From: Thalassotalea_H castellviae
GTDB taxonomy: Bacteria; Pseudomonadota; Gammaproteobacteria; Enterobacterales; Alteromonadaceae
Length of the DNA stretch: 64,000 nt
Reading direction: 5' to 3'
Assembly (NCBI RefSeq): GCF_031846185.1
Contig: NZ_JAVRIF010000006.1
Span: forward strand, 62,001-126,000
The position numbers were made by a program, and so were the translations under genes. This document shows positions 54,746-62,199 of this stretch, piece by piece. The notes under the pieces are model-generated. The model was not told the origin of the DNA. It made no database searches and saw only the letters and a program-made list of their open reading frames with translations. Each line of letters opens with the position of its first letter. The first letter of the stretch is position 1.

Positions 54746-57556
54746 CTAAACACCGCTAAGGTGAGACATGTTTTTAACGAGTTTAGCTGGTTGGGCTAGT
54801 TGTACTACTTGAGTCGCTTTCGTATTCAGGTGAGAGACTTGATTAGCTTCATATTCACACAAAAAGTCTTTTAACGTTTTCACTCCTAAAGGCGCACTAC
54901 TAGTTATCTTTAAGTCGCTCGCGCTAAAGTTACAAAACCACTCTAAGCGTTTACTAGCTCGTGTTAGTAATACATTAAGTCTCCGCTCTCCGCCATATTG
55001 GCTAAAAAGCCCAAACTGTTGTTTTAATTTATTGTTTTTCTGCCAACCATATATAAAGCTCACTAAAACCAATTCTCGCTCCTTGCCTTGTATGTTGTCT
55101 AAATTACCAATAATAAGCGGTGCCTTTAATTCAACTTGTTTTAGCCAGTTATCTAGAACTGTGTCGTTTTTACGGGTTAGTCTTAGGTGCTCTTGTATTA
55201 AAGCCATTTGAGCGGTATTACTGGTTACTATGGCAACGGTCATCGGTTTGTATCGGTGGGCAATGTCACTAAGTCGTTTTATTAAATGTTTAGCCTCGTC
55301 AATATTTGTTGCATCAGGTTTAGGTTGATAAAAGCCGTTGTGGTTATTAATAACTGTACCTTCAAGTTCATTGGGCTTGATTTGTTTGGTGATTAATTGA
55401 TTTTGGTAAAAGGTGTTGTTTGAAAATGTAATTAAGTCTTTATGCTGACTGCGATAGTGATTTTTTAACATCACACTAGGCGCAGCATATCGATAACAAA
55501 TACTTAACATGCTCTCGCTGTTTTCAGTATTGCTGGCATCCGCTTTAAAAAACGTTGCTGGAGGCATTTGTTTATCATCACCAAATAACGTCATTTGATG
55601 GCAACGCTCCATAGCGGGTAACACTTCGGGCAAATGTAATTGACTTGCTTCATCAATGATCAAAAAGTCAAAATGGTGCTGAGTTAATTTAAGGTGTTTC
55701 AAACTCTCGGGAGTGATTAAGGTTATAGGACATAATTTTTTTATGTGTGTCGACAATAAACTCAATATTTCGACACTGCTTTTATCTGTTTTCTTTTCAC
55801 TTAACAGTTTGCGTAAACTTAAGTTTTCTTGTGTTGTCAGTTTGGCACTAAGCCCTGAGTATTGAGCACAAAGACTTTGTTGCGCGATTAGTTGTTTTTC
55901 TTCTTCTAATTCAGATTTTTTAGACAATAAGGTTTGCTTTTGTGCAATCAATTCAAAGTCGAGTTTGTATTGATTCTGGATTGTACGCAGTGCATGTTGA
56001 TATTTTATTAGTTTTAGTAACTTTGTTGTTTCGGATTTGTCGTAAAACTGCTCTAGGATCGTTGTATAATTTTCGAAAGGAGACGTTGATATATTGCTAA
56101 CTACATTTCGCTTTTGTTTGTATTTTTGTATTTGTACCGTAGAGGTTAATACGGGCTTTACGTAGCTTAAAAACTGCTTGATTGTTATCGGATTGAAGCT
56201 TTTGGTTATAACACTTGGGCAATCATTTAATTTTGAAAATACTATATCAAAACTAGCCTTGTTTAATTGGTTTGCTTCTAATTTAAACGCAGCTAGTTGG
56301 TCAGTTGAAATATGCTGTAATTCATCAAGTAGGCTAATGATATAGCCGATATTAAGGTTGGATAATGAAAAGCCAATCAATTTTTCTTTTGATGATTTCT
56401 GTACCGATAAATATTGGTGTTGTTCTAAGGCTTTAATAAGTTCAATGGCTTGCTGAGGTGAAATAGTAGCGAGTGGAACTTTAAGGTGTTGTTGTAAAGC
56501 CTTTTTATTATCAAACTGAATTATCTGCCCTATTTTATTTGCAGAAAAATAAGTGTTAATTAGGTCTAGGTTGATGTGCCAGAAGCTATTAGATACATGC
56601 TTGTTCCAGTGGGTCTCAATTGTATTAATATGTTTTTGACTATTAAAAAGAGCATAAACTAGCTTTTGTTGCTCAACCAAGCTTGCCCAGTTAATGGTGG
56701 CATCATTTTTTGCGAGACCTATTGTTTGATAGAGTTTACTGAGTTGATAGAGAGAGAAGGCTTTAGTCATTTCAGGTAGCGCACTAGTTAATGAATTACC
56801 AGCATCGTTCAAAATATTAAGCGAGTTTAACAATGAATTTTGGTTTGTTAGGGCACTAGCATCACAGTGTTTCAGCAATTTGTCAGTTTCATATTTTAAA
56901 CCTATAGGAAATGATGAAAACTGATGCTCTAAACGAGTAATATCTTCTTTTACATCAGTTAGGGGAACGATTGATAATTGAATGTTCTGTTGGTTGAAGT
57001 CAGCCGTAAATTCAGCAACTTTATTTATCATCTGCTCTACTGTTAGTGATGTCTCTTTAGACCGAATTTCATAATATGAAAGTTGATTACTAAGCGACAC
57101 AAGCTCTTCGTTTACTGTAAATGCATCATTTTTTTTACTGAAACTAAAGTGATTTTTGTCAAATTGAATTTTTAGTTTATTCAGTAAGTTTTTAGTGGAA
57201 ATATCATGTTGACTTAGATCTAGTATTACATCGCCAAGCCCAAGCTTTGCCAATTTTTCTTGTATTATTTTAGCTGGCTCTTGCTTCTTGGTAAGAATTA
57301 AAAGTTGTTTATCGCTTGCTAATAACTCAGCTACTAAATTGACAAGTGTATTTGTTTTTCCTGTGCCTGGAGGACCATAAATTAAACTGACTGGCTGGTT
57401 GATTGCAAACAGCACAGCGTTTGCCTGATGTGTATCGATAGGTAAAATATTTTTGAGCTGAGTTCTATCGTTATCTTGATAAACCAAGCTAACGGCATTG
57501 CTATTATATTGTGACTTCAAGTGCTTATATAGTTTTTTTTCTGGTAGCTGATTCAT
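54746..57556 (-). CDS. SF1B (Upf1/DNA2-like) helicase
   Basis: 936 residues; ATG overlaps the lipoprotein stop (TAATG). Motif I GPPGTGKT at residues 60-67 (K66 or K67), a helical 500-residue insertion between motifs Ia and II, motif II FLIIDEASQL, motif III LFGDDKQMPP, motif IV region LKNHYRSQ, motif V IQGKERELVLVS, and motif VI LNVLLTRASKRL. This is the AAA_11/AAA_12 form found in Upf1, DNA2 and many defence helicases. No nuclease domain is seen at either end (no PD-(D/E)XK or PLD pattern in the visible text). Its presence in the same regulon as wall enzymes is unexpected. Confidence 0.9.
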   Translation of the reverse strand: MNQLPEKKLYKHLKSQYNSNAVSLVYQDNDRTQLKNILPIDTHQANAVLFAINQPVSLIYGPPGTGKTNTLVNLVAELLASDKQLLILTKKQEPAKIIQEKLAKLGLGDVILDLSQHDISTKNLLNKLKIQFDKNHFSFSKKNDAFTVNEELVSLSNQLSYYEIRSKETSLTVEQMINKVAEFTADFNQQNIQLSIVPLTDVKEDITRLEHQFSSFPIGLKYETDKLLKHCDASALTNQNSLLNSLNILNDAGNSLTSALPEMTKAFSLYQLSKLYQTIGLAKNDATINWASLVEQQKLVYALFNSQKHINTIETHWNKHVSNSFWHINLDLINTYFSANKIGQIIQFDNKKALQQHLKVPLATISPQQAIELIKALEQHQYLSVQKSSKEKLIGFSLSNLNIGYIISLLDELQHISTDQLAAFKLEANQLNKASFDIVFSKLNDCPSVITKSFNPITIKQFLSYVKPVLTSTVQIQKYKQKRNVVSNISTSPFENYTTILEQFYDKSETTKLLKLIKYQHALRTIQNQYKLDFELIAQKQTLLSKKSELEEEKQLIAQQSLCAQYSGLSAKLTTQENLSLRKLLSEKKTDKSSVEILSLLSTHIKKLCPITLITPESLKHLKLTQHHFDFLIIDEASQLHLPEVLPAMERCHQMTLFGDDKQMPPATFFKADASNTENSESMLSICYRYAAPSVMLKNHYRSQHKDLITFSNNTFYQNQLITKQIKPNELEGTVINNHNGFYQPKPDATNIDEAKHLIKRLSDIAHRYKPMTVAIVTSNTAQMALIQEHLRLTRKNDTVLDNWLKQVELKAPLIIGNLDNIQGKERELVLVSFIYGWQKNNKLKQQFGLFSQYGGERRLNVLLTRASKRLEWFCNFSASDLKITSSAPLGVKTLKDFLCEYEANQVSHLNTKATQVVQLAQPAKLVKNMSHLSGV

Positions 57557-57936
57557 TTATTTTCTCCAGTGTTAATTTGGCTGAATTTGGTGATGGTTTT
57601 GTAAGGAAGTCCGCTTTTTGATAGTTGCTCGATACGAATTATTTGGCATTTATTAGGATTAAAGCCGTATTCTTTAGCACCTGCCCTGATTGCCAAACAA
57701 ACAGCTGGTTTTGATAGTTTATGCATGGATGTAGTTGAAATGGTGTGTATGGATTCTCCCTGCTCACATTCATATCTAACGATGAATTTATTCTGAAACT
57801 CGCTTGGTTCCACAAAATCAATAGTGCTGCTACAACCAGCAAAGAGCGAAATTATGGAGAAAATTATTGGCAGTTTTAATGTAGGCTCGATGAGCTTTAA
57901 TTCTGAGTATCGGTTATTTGATTCTGTTTTATTCAT
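57553..57936 (-). CDS. Predicted lipoprotein coupled to the SF1 helicase
   Basis: 127 residues. Long polar N terminus, a hydrophobic stretch, and the lipobox L-F-A-G-C with Cys at about residue 35; the true start could be a later codon, giving an ordinary signal peptide. The mature part has two or three more Cys and a beta-rich body (FIVRYECEQGESIHTISTTS). Its stop overlaps the helicase start, which forces co-expression. Family unknown. Island motif 34 bases upstream. Confidence 0.72.
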   Translation of the reverse strand: MNKTESNNRYSELKLIEPTLKLPIIFSIISLFAGCSSTIDFVEPSEFQNKFIVRYECEQGESIHTISTTSMHKLSKPAVCLAIRAGAKEYGFNPNKCQIIRIEQLSKSGLPYKTITKFSQINTGENK

Positions 57937-57970
57937 AGCTATGCCTTGTCAAAATGAACTTAACAAGGTT

Positions 57971-57984
57971 TATGCTGGGATTAA
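57971..57984 (-). promoter_or_regulatory. Island motif, site 14 (for the lipoprotein-helicase unit)
   Basis: Minus strand TTAATCCCAGCATA, 34 bases before ATG 57936; divergent with site 15. Confidence 0.75.
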
Positions 57985-58102
57985 TACGAGTAAGGTTGAA
58001 CTATGTGGAAGTTAGTACATTGATAAATTGTAATATTTAATCAGAAGACATTAGTAATGTCATAACTTGTGTGCAAATTTGTACGAAAATGAGATTATTA
58101 AT

Positions 58103-58116
58103 ATATTTCCCAGCAT
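58103..58116 (+). promoter_or_regulatory. Island motif, site 15 (for the last cargo gene)
   Basis: TATTTCCCAGCATA, 39 bases before ATG 58156. Confidence 0.75.
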
Positions 58117-58155
58117 ATGTATTGTTGACTTCATAAAATGCAATAAGGAAAAGTA

Positions 58156-58620
58156 ATGAGCTTCTTACCACCTGAAATATTTAACACAGCAGTGAAGAAT
58201 GTAACGCTTAAAGGGACATCAGTAGATAGCAGTAGGATGCCCGAACGTATCAAAGATAAATTGCTTTATTTACTAAATGGAGAAGTGCAAAGGCAAGACG
58301 ATGTGATACTAAAGACATGTTCATTAGGATTACCTTTAGGTTATTCAGTTCGCTTGAACGTTGATGTTGAGTATTTTGGAGGCTGGGATTTTGAAATTGA
58401 TCTTAAATTAGTTGATTGCATAATTAGGCCATGCGATAGGTTACATATTGAATATGTTTTCGAACTTGCTGATATATGGGGCCCTGAATATGCAACTGGT
58501 GAACCTTGGGATGACGAAATGAATTGCTATATGAATCCAGAAATAAATGACCTTTTAGAGTTACCTGTAATGGATCTTATTGTAAATTTACTGAATTCAA
58601 AATATGGGCGGTGTATATAA
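58156..58620 (+). CDS. Unknown 154-residue acidic protein, last cargo gene
   Basis: Soluble, acidic in the C-terminal half (EYATGEPWDDEMNCYMNPEI). The centre is beta-rich (LPLGYSVRLNVDVEYFGGWD, then FEIDLKLVDCIIRPCDRLHI). AAGGAA lies 6 bases before ATG. No family recognised. Served by its own island motif, it marks the right limit of the regulon. Confidence 0.75.
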   Translation: MSFLPPEIFNTAVKNVTLKGTSVDSSRMPERIKDKLLYLLNGEVQRQDDVILKTCSLGLPLGYSVRLNVDVEYFGGWDFEIDLKLVDCIIRPCDRLHIEYVFELADIWGPEYATGEPWDDEMNCYMNPEINDLLELPVMDLIVNLLNSKYGRCI

Positions 58621-58986
58621 GTAATCACTTAAAAGGAAAAAAGTCCGCAGGCAAAGTGTTTTAACTAGTAATTAAGTTGACTTGTGAGTGGGGGCTTTGT
58701 TCGATAGAAGTACATTAATTACCCAAATTTTAAGGGAGTAAATCAAGTTTCTATTTTTTAATTGAATATGGCACCCTCTAGTTAATGCAGAGTAGTATCC
58801 ATAAGTTATTTAGGGGGGGATTAGAGTATGTATACTAATGCAAGCTATTGTTTAAGATATGAGCATAAATACGAGGACAACTAGGGTTAATTCCCAATAA
58901 ATATTTAGCAATTATATTTAAGTCAGTTTATAGATAATTATTTTCATTTTTACATGAGAAAGTTAATTCAACAAGTAGTACAAGTA
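58621..58986. other. Non-coding tail between last cargo gene and transposon end
   Basis: About 365 bases, very AT-rich, with many stops in all frames. I see no RNA gene, island motif or clear hairpin. It is typical of spacer next to a transposon end. Confidence 0.6.
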
Positions 58987-59138
58987 AAAAGTATGATACT
59001 TTATTGTTTGTTATTTATAGCTCCGCTACAAATTTAATTTTTGAAGTGTGATACTTTAATAAAAATACTTATCTTTAAGCGTCCAATAATAGGGAGTCTT
59101 ACAGATACAAAAGTATGATACTTTGTTGTTAGTTTACA
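58987..59138. repeat. glmS-distal transposon end: three spaced TnsB-type sites and terminal repeat
   Basis: Inverted copies of the 20-bp site lie at 58987-59010, 59043-59062 and 59109-59130; the outermost runs into the terminal AGTTTACA. The sites are about 55-65 bases apart over 150 bases, which matches the spaced arrangement of the Tn7 left end. Confidence 0.87.
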
Positions 59139-59143
59139 TGTCC
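59139..59143. repeat. Target-site duplication TGTCC, distal side
   Basis: Second copy of the 5-bp duplication; see 3647-3651. Confidence 0.93.
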
Positions 59144-59173
59144 AATCAAAGCAAGGTCAAAAAGTAGCATGTA

Positions 59174-59206
59174 AAATTCGAGCCTCGTAACAACAGGCTC
59201 GAATTT
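59174..59206 (+). terminator. Strong hairpin, probably the original glmS terminator
   Basis: A perfect 12-bp stem AAATTCGAGCCT / AGGCTCGAATTT with a 9-base loop, 31 bases past the duplication. Before insertion it would have stood about 45-50 bases after the glmS stop. The flanking A and T runs make it usable in both directions. Confidence 0.75.
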
Positions 59207-59329
59207 ATTATCTCTTACTTGACTGAAACATAGTAACTTCTTGCTGTAATTCTTAAGCTGTTTTTCGTGGTAGTTAAAAACGTTAAGTTATATGGCACCA
59301 AGAGAAAGATAAATTTAGGTGAAGTAGTC

Positions 59330-60058
59330 ATGGAACCTTCTGCGGCATTGCTTATCGCGATTGTTGTTTTACTTATTGGTATTTCAAAATCAGCTTTTGC
59401 AGGCGCATTAGGTGTTTTTGCTGTGCCATTATTAATGTTTAAGTTCACGGCAATTGAAGCGATTACTTTGATGTTACCTTTGTTGATTATCGCCGATACG
59501 ATGAGCATAAAAAGCTTTTGGAAAAAATGGGATAAAGAGTTGTTGGCTTTACTTATCCCAGGGGCGATCGTCGGAATAGTTATTGCCAATTTACTGATAG
59601 ATTATATAAATTCAGGGTATTTACGAAACATAATTGCCTATATTTGTATAATATTTGCGCTTAAAAATATTTTCTTTCAACGGTTACAACTTAGTTTTAT
59701 ACAAAATCGTGTCGGGGCTTATTTTATGTCTGCATGTTCTGGGATTTCAAGTACCTTAGTCCATGCTGGAGGCCCACCATTAATCATATATTTTACTGCA
59801 ATAGGTTTGCCTCGAACCCAATTTGTTGCAACTGCTGCCGCATTTTTCGCAGTGATGAATATCATAAAACTAATGGGGGTATTGTCATTAGGATTATTAT
59901 CTATTGAAACCGTTATTACTGCGCTGGCGTTTTTCCCGTTGGCTTTGGTGGGTAATTGGTTAGGTTTAAAAATCAATCAAAACTTAGATAAGCAATTATT
60001 TGAAAAAGTGATGAATTACGTTTTATTGATTTTAGGAGGGTGGTTAGCAGTTAATTAA
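59330..60058 (+). CDS. TSUP-family membrane permease (sulfite exporter TauE/SafE-like)
   Basis: 242 residues from ATG 59330, 8 bases after AGGTGA; a TTG at 59267 is unlikely. About 8 membrane helices. TauE/SafE features: an N-terminal GISKSAFAGALGVFAVPLLM repeat and a second-half counterpart GISSTLVHAGGPPLIIYF, then LPRTQFVATAAAFFAVMNI. The family moves small organosulfur or sulfite-type anions; the substrate here is unknown. Chromosomal gene, first after the transposon. Confidence 0.9.
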   Translation: MEPSAALLIAIVVLLIGISKSAFAGALGVFAVPLLMFKFTAIEAITLMLPLLIIADTMSIKSFWKKWDKELLALLIPGAIVGIVIANLLIDYINSGYLRNIIAYICIIFALKNIFFQRLQLSFIQNRVGAYFMSACSGISSTLVHAGGPPLIIYFTAIGLPRTQFVATAAAFFAVMNIIKLMGVLSLGLLSIETVITALAFFPLALVGNWLGLKINQNLDKQLFEKVMNYVLLILGGWLAVN

Positions 60059-60163
60059 ATTGTTTTTATCAGCTTCATTGTCAGTTTTAACTGGGTTTAA
60101 CGAAAAATAAAATGTTGAATTTAAAACAGCCTCAATTATGAGACTGTTTATATGTATGAAATG

Positions 60164-61390
60164 TTACTTTCTTGCGACTAAATGAACGGTACTGGTTGAT
60201 CGTTCTAAAAATGCCCCTTCACAATAAGCAAAGTAATACAGCCATAATCGTTTAAATGTTTCATCGTAACCTAGTGATGTTAATTCTGACCATGAAGCTA
60301 AGAAGTTTTTCCGCCAGTCATCGAGTGTTTTAGCATAGTCCAACCCTATATCGTCTAATGTTTCTATAACTAATTCACTATGCTTAGTGATGTGCTCAGT
60401 TAAAACATTAACCGAAGGTAAAAAGCCGCCAGGGAATATATATCTTTGGATAAAATCTACATTATTTTTGTAGTAATCAAACCTCTGATCTGCAATGGTG
60501 ATTGATTGTATCAGTAGTTTTCCACCGGGTTTTAATCGCTCGTTACACTGTTGAAAAAAACTTGGTAAAAACTCATAACCAACAGCTTCAATCATTTCAA
60601 TTGACACCACTTTGTCATAACGACCAGACAAATCTCTATAGTCATCTTTTAAAAGTGTGATTTGATTTGAGAGCCCTAATTTTTCAATTCTTGCTTTTGC
60701 ATAATTATATTGAGCATCAGAGATTGTGGTCGTGGTTACTTTACAGCCATAGTGCTGAGCCGCATAAATAGCTAAGCCGCCCCAACCTGTGCCTATTTCC
60801 AATAAATGATCTTTGCAATTGAGTGATAAACGTTGGCAGATAGTGTCTAATTTATAAAGTTGTGCCTCATTTAATGTTGAATCTGTTTTAGGGTATATCG
60901 CAGATGAGTACATCATTTCAGGATCAAGAAAACGAGTATATAGCTCATTCCCTAAATCGTAATGTGCCAGTATATTTCGCTTTGAACCTGATTGAGTGTT
61001 TTTATTTTGCCAATGGCTGATGGCATTCTTTATTTTATTAGCCCAGGATTTTTTCGCTTCTAACTTGTCTGTTTGTTGTTGAGCTTTAGCAAAAATACGA
61101 ATAATAGTTGTCAGGTTCGGGCTACTCCATTTACCGTCAATATATGCTTCAGCTACACCTATGCTGCCACCTTTAACAAAGTCTCGATAAACACTAATGT
61201 CATGAATATGTATTTTACCTTTAATACTGCTATCTATAATTTCGTTAGGAAAAAATGAACGTGTAGTACCTTCAACAACTTCAAGTTGTCCGTAATTTAT
61301 TTTCGAAAAAACAGACTGAACGATTGAGCGGCAACGTTTATCAAACCAATTTGCCTCTTTTAATACCATTAGGCCTTTTATCTTTTCCAT
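60164..61390 (-). CDS. cfa: Cyclopropane-fatty-acyl-phospholipid synthase family methyltransferase
   Basis: 408 residues from the ATG at 61390, which has GAGGAA 7 bases ahead; an ATG at 61417 is also possible. N-terminal lipid-binding domain, then a SAM-methyltransferase core with HYDLGNELYTRFLDPEMMYS, LLEIGTGWGGLAIYAA, VSIEMIEAVG and the late block FIQRYIFPGGFLPS, all typical of Cfa. It modifies unsaturated acyl chains of membrane lipids. The operon SDR - FAD oxidoreductase - DUF1365 - cfa is common in marine gammaproteobacteria, where it is often under RpoE/ChrR control and linked to singlet-oxygen stress; that regulation is not visible here. Confidence 0.93.
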   Translation of the reverse strand: MEKIKGLMVLKEANWFDKRCRSIVQSVFSKINYGQLEVVEGTTRSFFPNEIIDSSIKGKIHIHDISVYRDFVKGGSIGVAEAYIDGKWSSPNLTTIIRIFAKAQQQTDKLEAKKSWANKIKNAISHWQNKNTQSGSKRNILAHYDLGNELYTRFLDPEMMYSSAIYPKTDSTLNEAQLYKLDTICQRLSLNCKDHLLEIGTGWGGLAIYAAQHYGCKVTTTTISDAQYNYAKARIEKLGLSNQITLLKDDYRDLSGRYDKVVSIEMIEAVGYEFLPSFFQQCNERLKPGGKLLIQSITIADQRFDYYKNNVDFIQRYIFPGGFLPSVNVLTEHITKHSELVIETLDDIGLDYAKTLDDWRKNFLASWSELTSLGYDETFKRLWLYYFAYCEGAFLERSTSTVHLVARK

Positions 61391-61425
61391 CTCTGGTTCC
61401 TCATAATTCATTTTCATACGTTCAG

Positions 61426-62199
61426 TTAATCTGCTTTTTGGTACCCTAAAAACGGGATACGTTTGATAAAAAGTCGCAATGCTTGCCAATAAATACTGAA
61501 CACTATTTTTATTGTCATTACTGGAAGTTGGCACCAAACTTTGGTTAAATTCGTTTTTGTTAATGGTTTTTTATTCATTACTAAGCTGGCGTCAAATAAC
61601 TTTTTATTGATATTTTTGTCGCTATCAATACGCTTATTTTCGATATGAATCACCAGTTTGCTATCTTTGTTACAAGGCGGCTTAACATGCCAAAAATACG
61701 ACATGTCTAAGTCCATAAAAGGTGAAACTTGAAACGCTTTTTTATTCACCTTTTCGTTGTTTGTCGATAAATCTACTAAATAGTAATGACGCTCGTTCCA
61801 AGGTGTATTACTCACCTCAGCGAGCATTTGAGTACATTTTCCAGAACTGTCATAGCAAAAATAAAAATTTGCTGGGCTGAAATAAATACCAAAGCACCTC
61901 ACTTGTACGAGCATGACAATCTTCTCAATATCTTTATAACCATTGAGTAAACGTACTTTGTTAGTTATACGTTGTCGTAACGAGTATGGTTCACCGGGTA
62001 AGTAATCTTTTTCAACAAAGTGTAATGGGTGATACCAAGAGGAACCTAGAAGTCCAAGCTTATTGGTTTGTTTTTCAATGTCTGTAATATCGATAGCAAG
62101 CATATATAAACGGTATTTAAAACTATGCTTTTTGGGCGAAAATCGTCGATGGGATATTTCCCCTAAATATATATAACTTTGACTAAATGGATTATCCAT
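61426..62199 (-). CDS. DUF1365 family protein
   Basis: 257 residues from ATG 62199, sharing its A with the stop of the upstream oxidoreductase (TAATG). DUF1365 blocks: YLGEISHRRFSPKKHSFKYR near the start, GYKDIEKIVMLVQVRCFGIY, FYFCYDSSGKC, EVSNTPWNERHYYL, KAFQVSPFMDLDMSYFW. Always found beside the FAD oxidoreductase and Cfa-like enzymes; it probably works on the same acyl-lipid product. Biochemical role not settled. Confidence 0.92.
   Translation of the reverse strand: MDNPFSQSYIYLGEISHRRFSPKKHSFKYRLYMLAIDITDIEKQTNKLGLLGSSWYHPLHFVEKDYLPGEPYSLRQRITNKVRLLNGYKDIEKIVMLVQVRCFGIYFSPANFYFCYDSSGKCTQMLAEVSNTPWNERHYYLVDLSTNNEKVNKKAFQVSPFMDLDMSYFWHVKPPCNKDSKLVIHIENKRIDSDKNINKKLFDASLVMNKKPLTKTNLTKVWCQLPVMTIKIVFSIYWQALRLFIKRIPFLGYQKAD

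Larger units (their letters stand above)
3652..59138. mobile_element. Complete Tn7-like transposon inserted at attTn7 downstream of glmS (55.5 kb)
   Basis: Boundaries are set by three agreeing signals: the terminal inverted repeat (TGTAATTTTACAATAAAGTA at 3652, and TGTAAACTAACAACAAAGTA read inward from 59138), the 5-bp duplication TGTCC on both sides, and TnsB-type 20-bp sites at both ends. All five Tn7-type genes tnsABCDE are present and intact at the glmS-proximal end, which corresponds to the Tn7 right end. TnsD would target glmS; TnsE would target replicating or conjugal DNA. The cargo carries Gabija-like defence genes and a 39-kb co-regulated cell-wall/kinase island. The element looks recently active, since the duplication is perfect and no tns gene is broken. 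Confidence 0.95.

Noticed and set aside
19912..58116. TCCCAGCATA as a sigma-54 or RpoE promoter
   Set aside because: No GG/GC pair at the sigma-54 spacing and no consistent GGAACTT-type box upstream could be seen.
58987..59130. Repeats GTATGATACTTT read as a CRISPR or iteron array
   Set aside because: Spacing is irregular, only three copies exist, and matching copies lie at the other transposon end; they are TnsB-type end sites.
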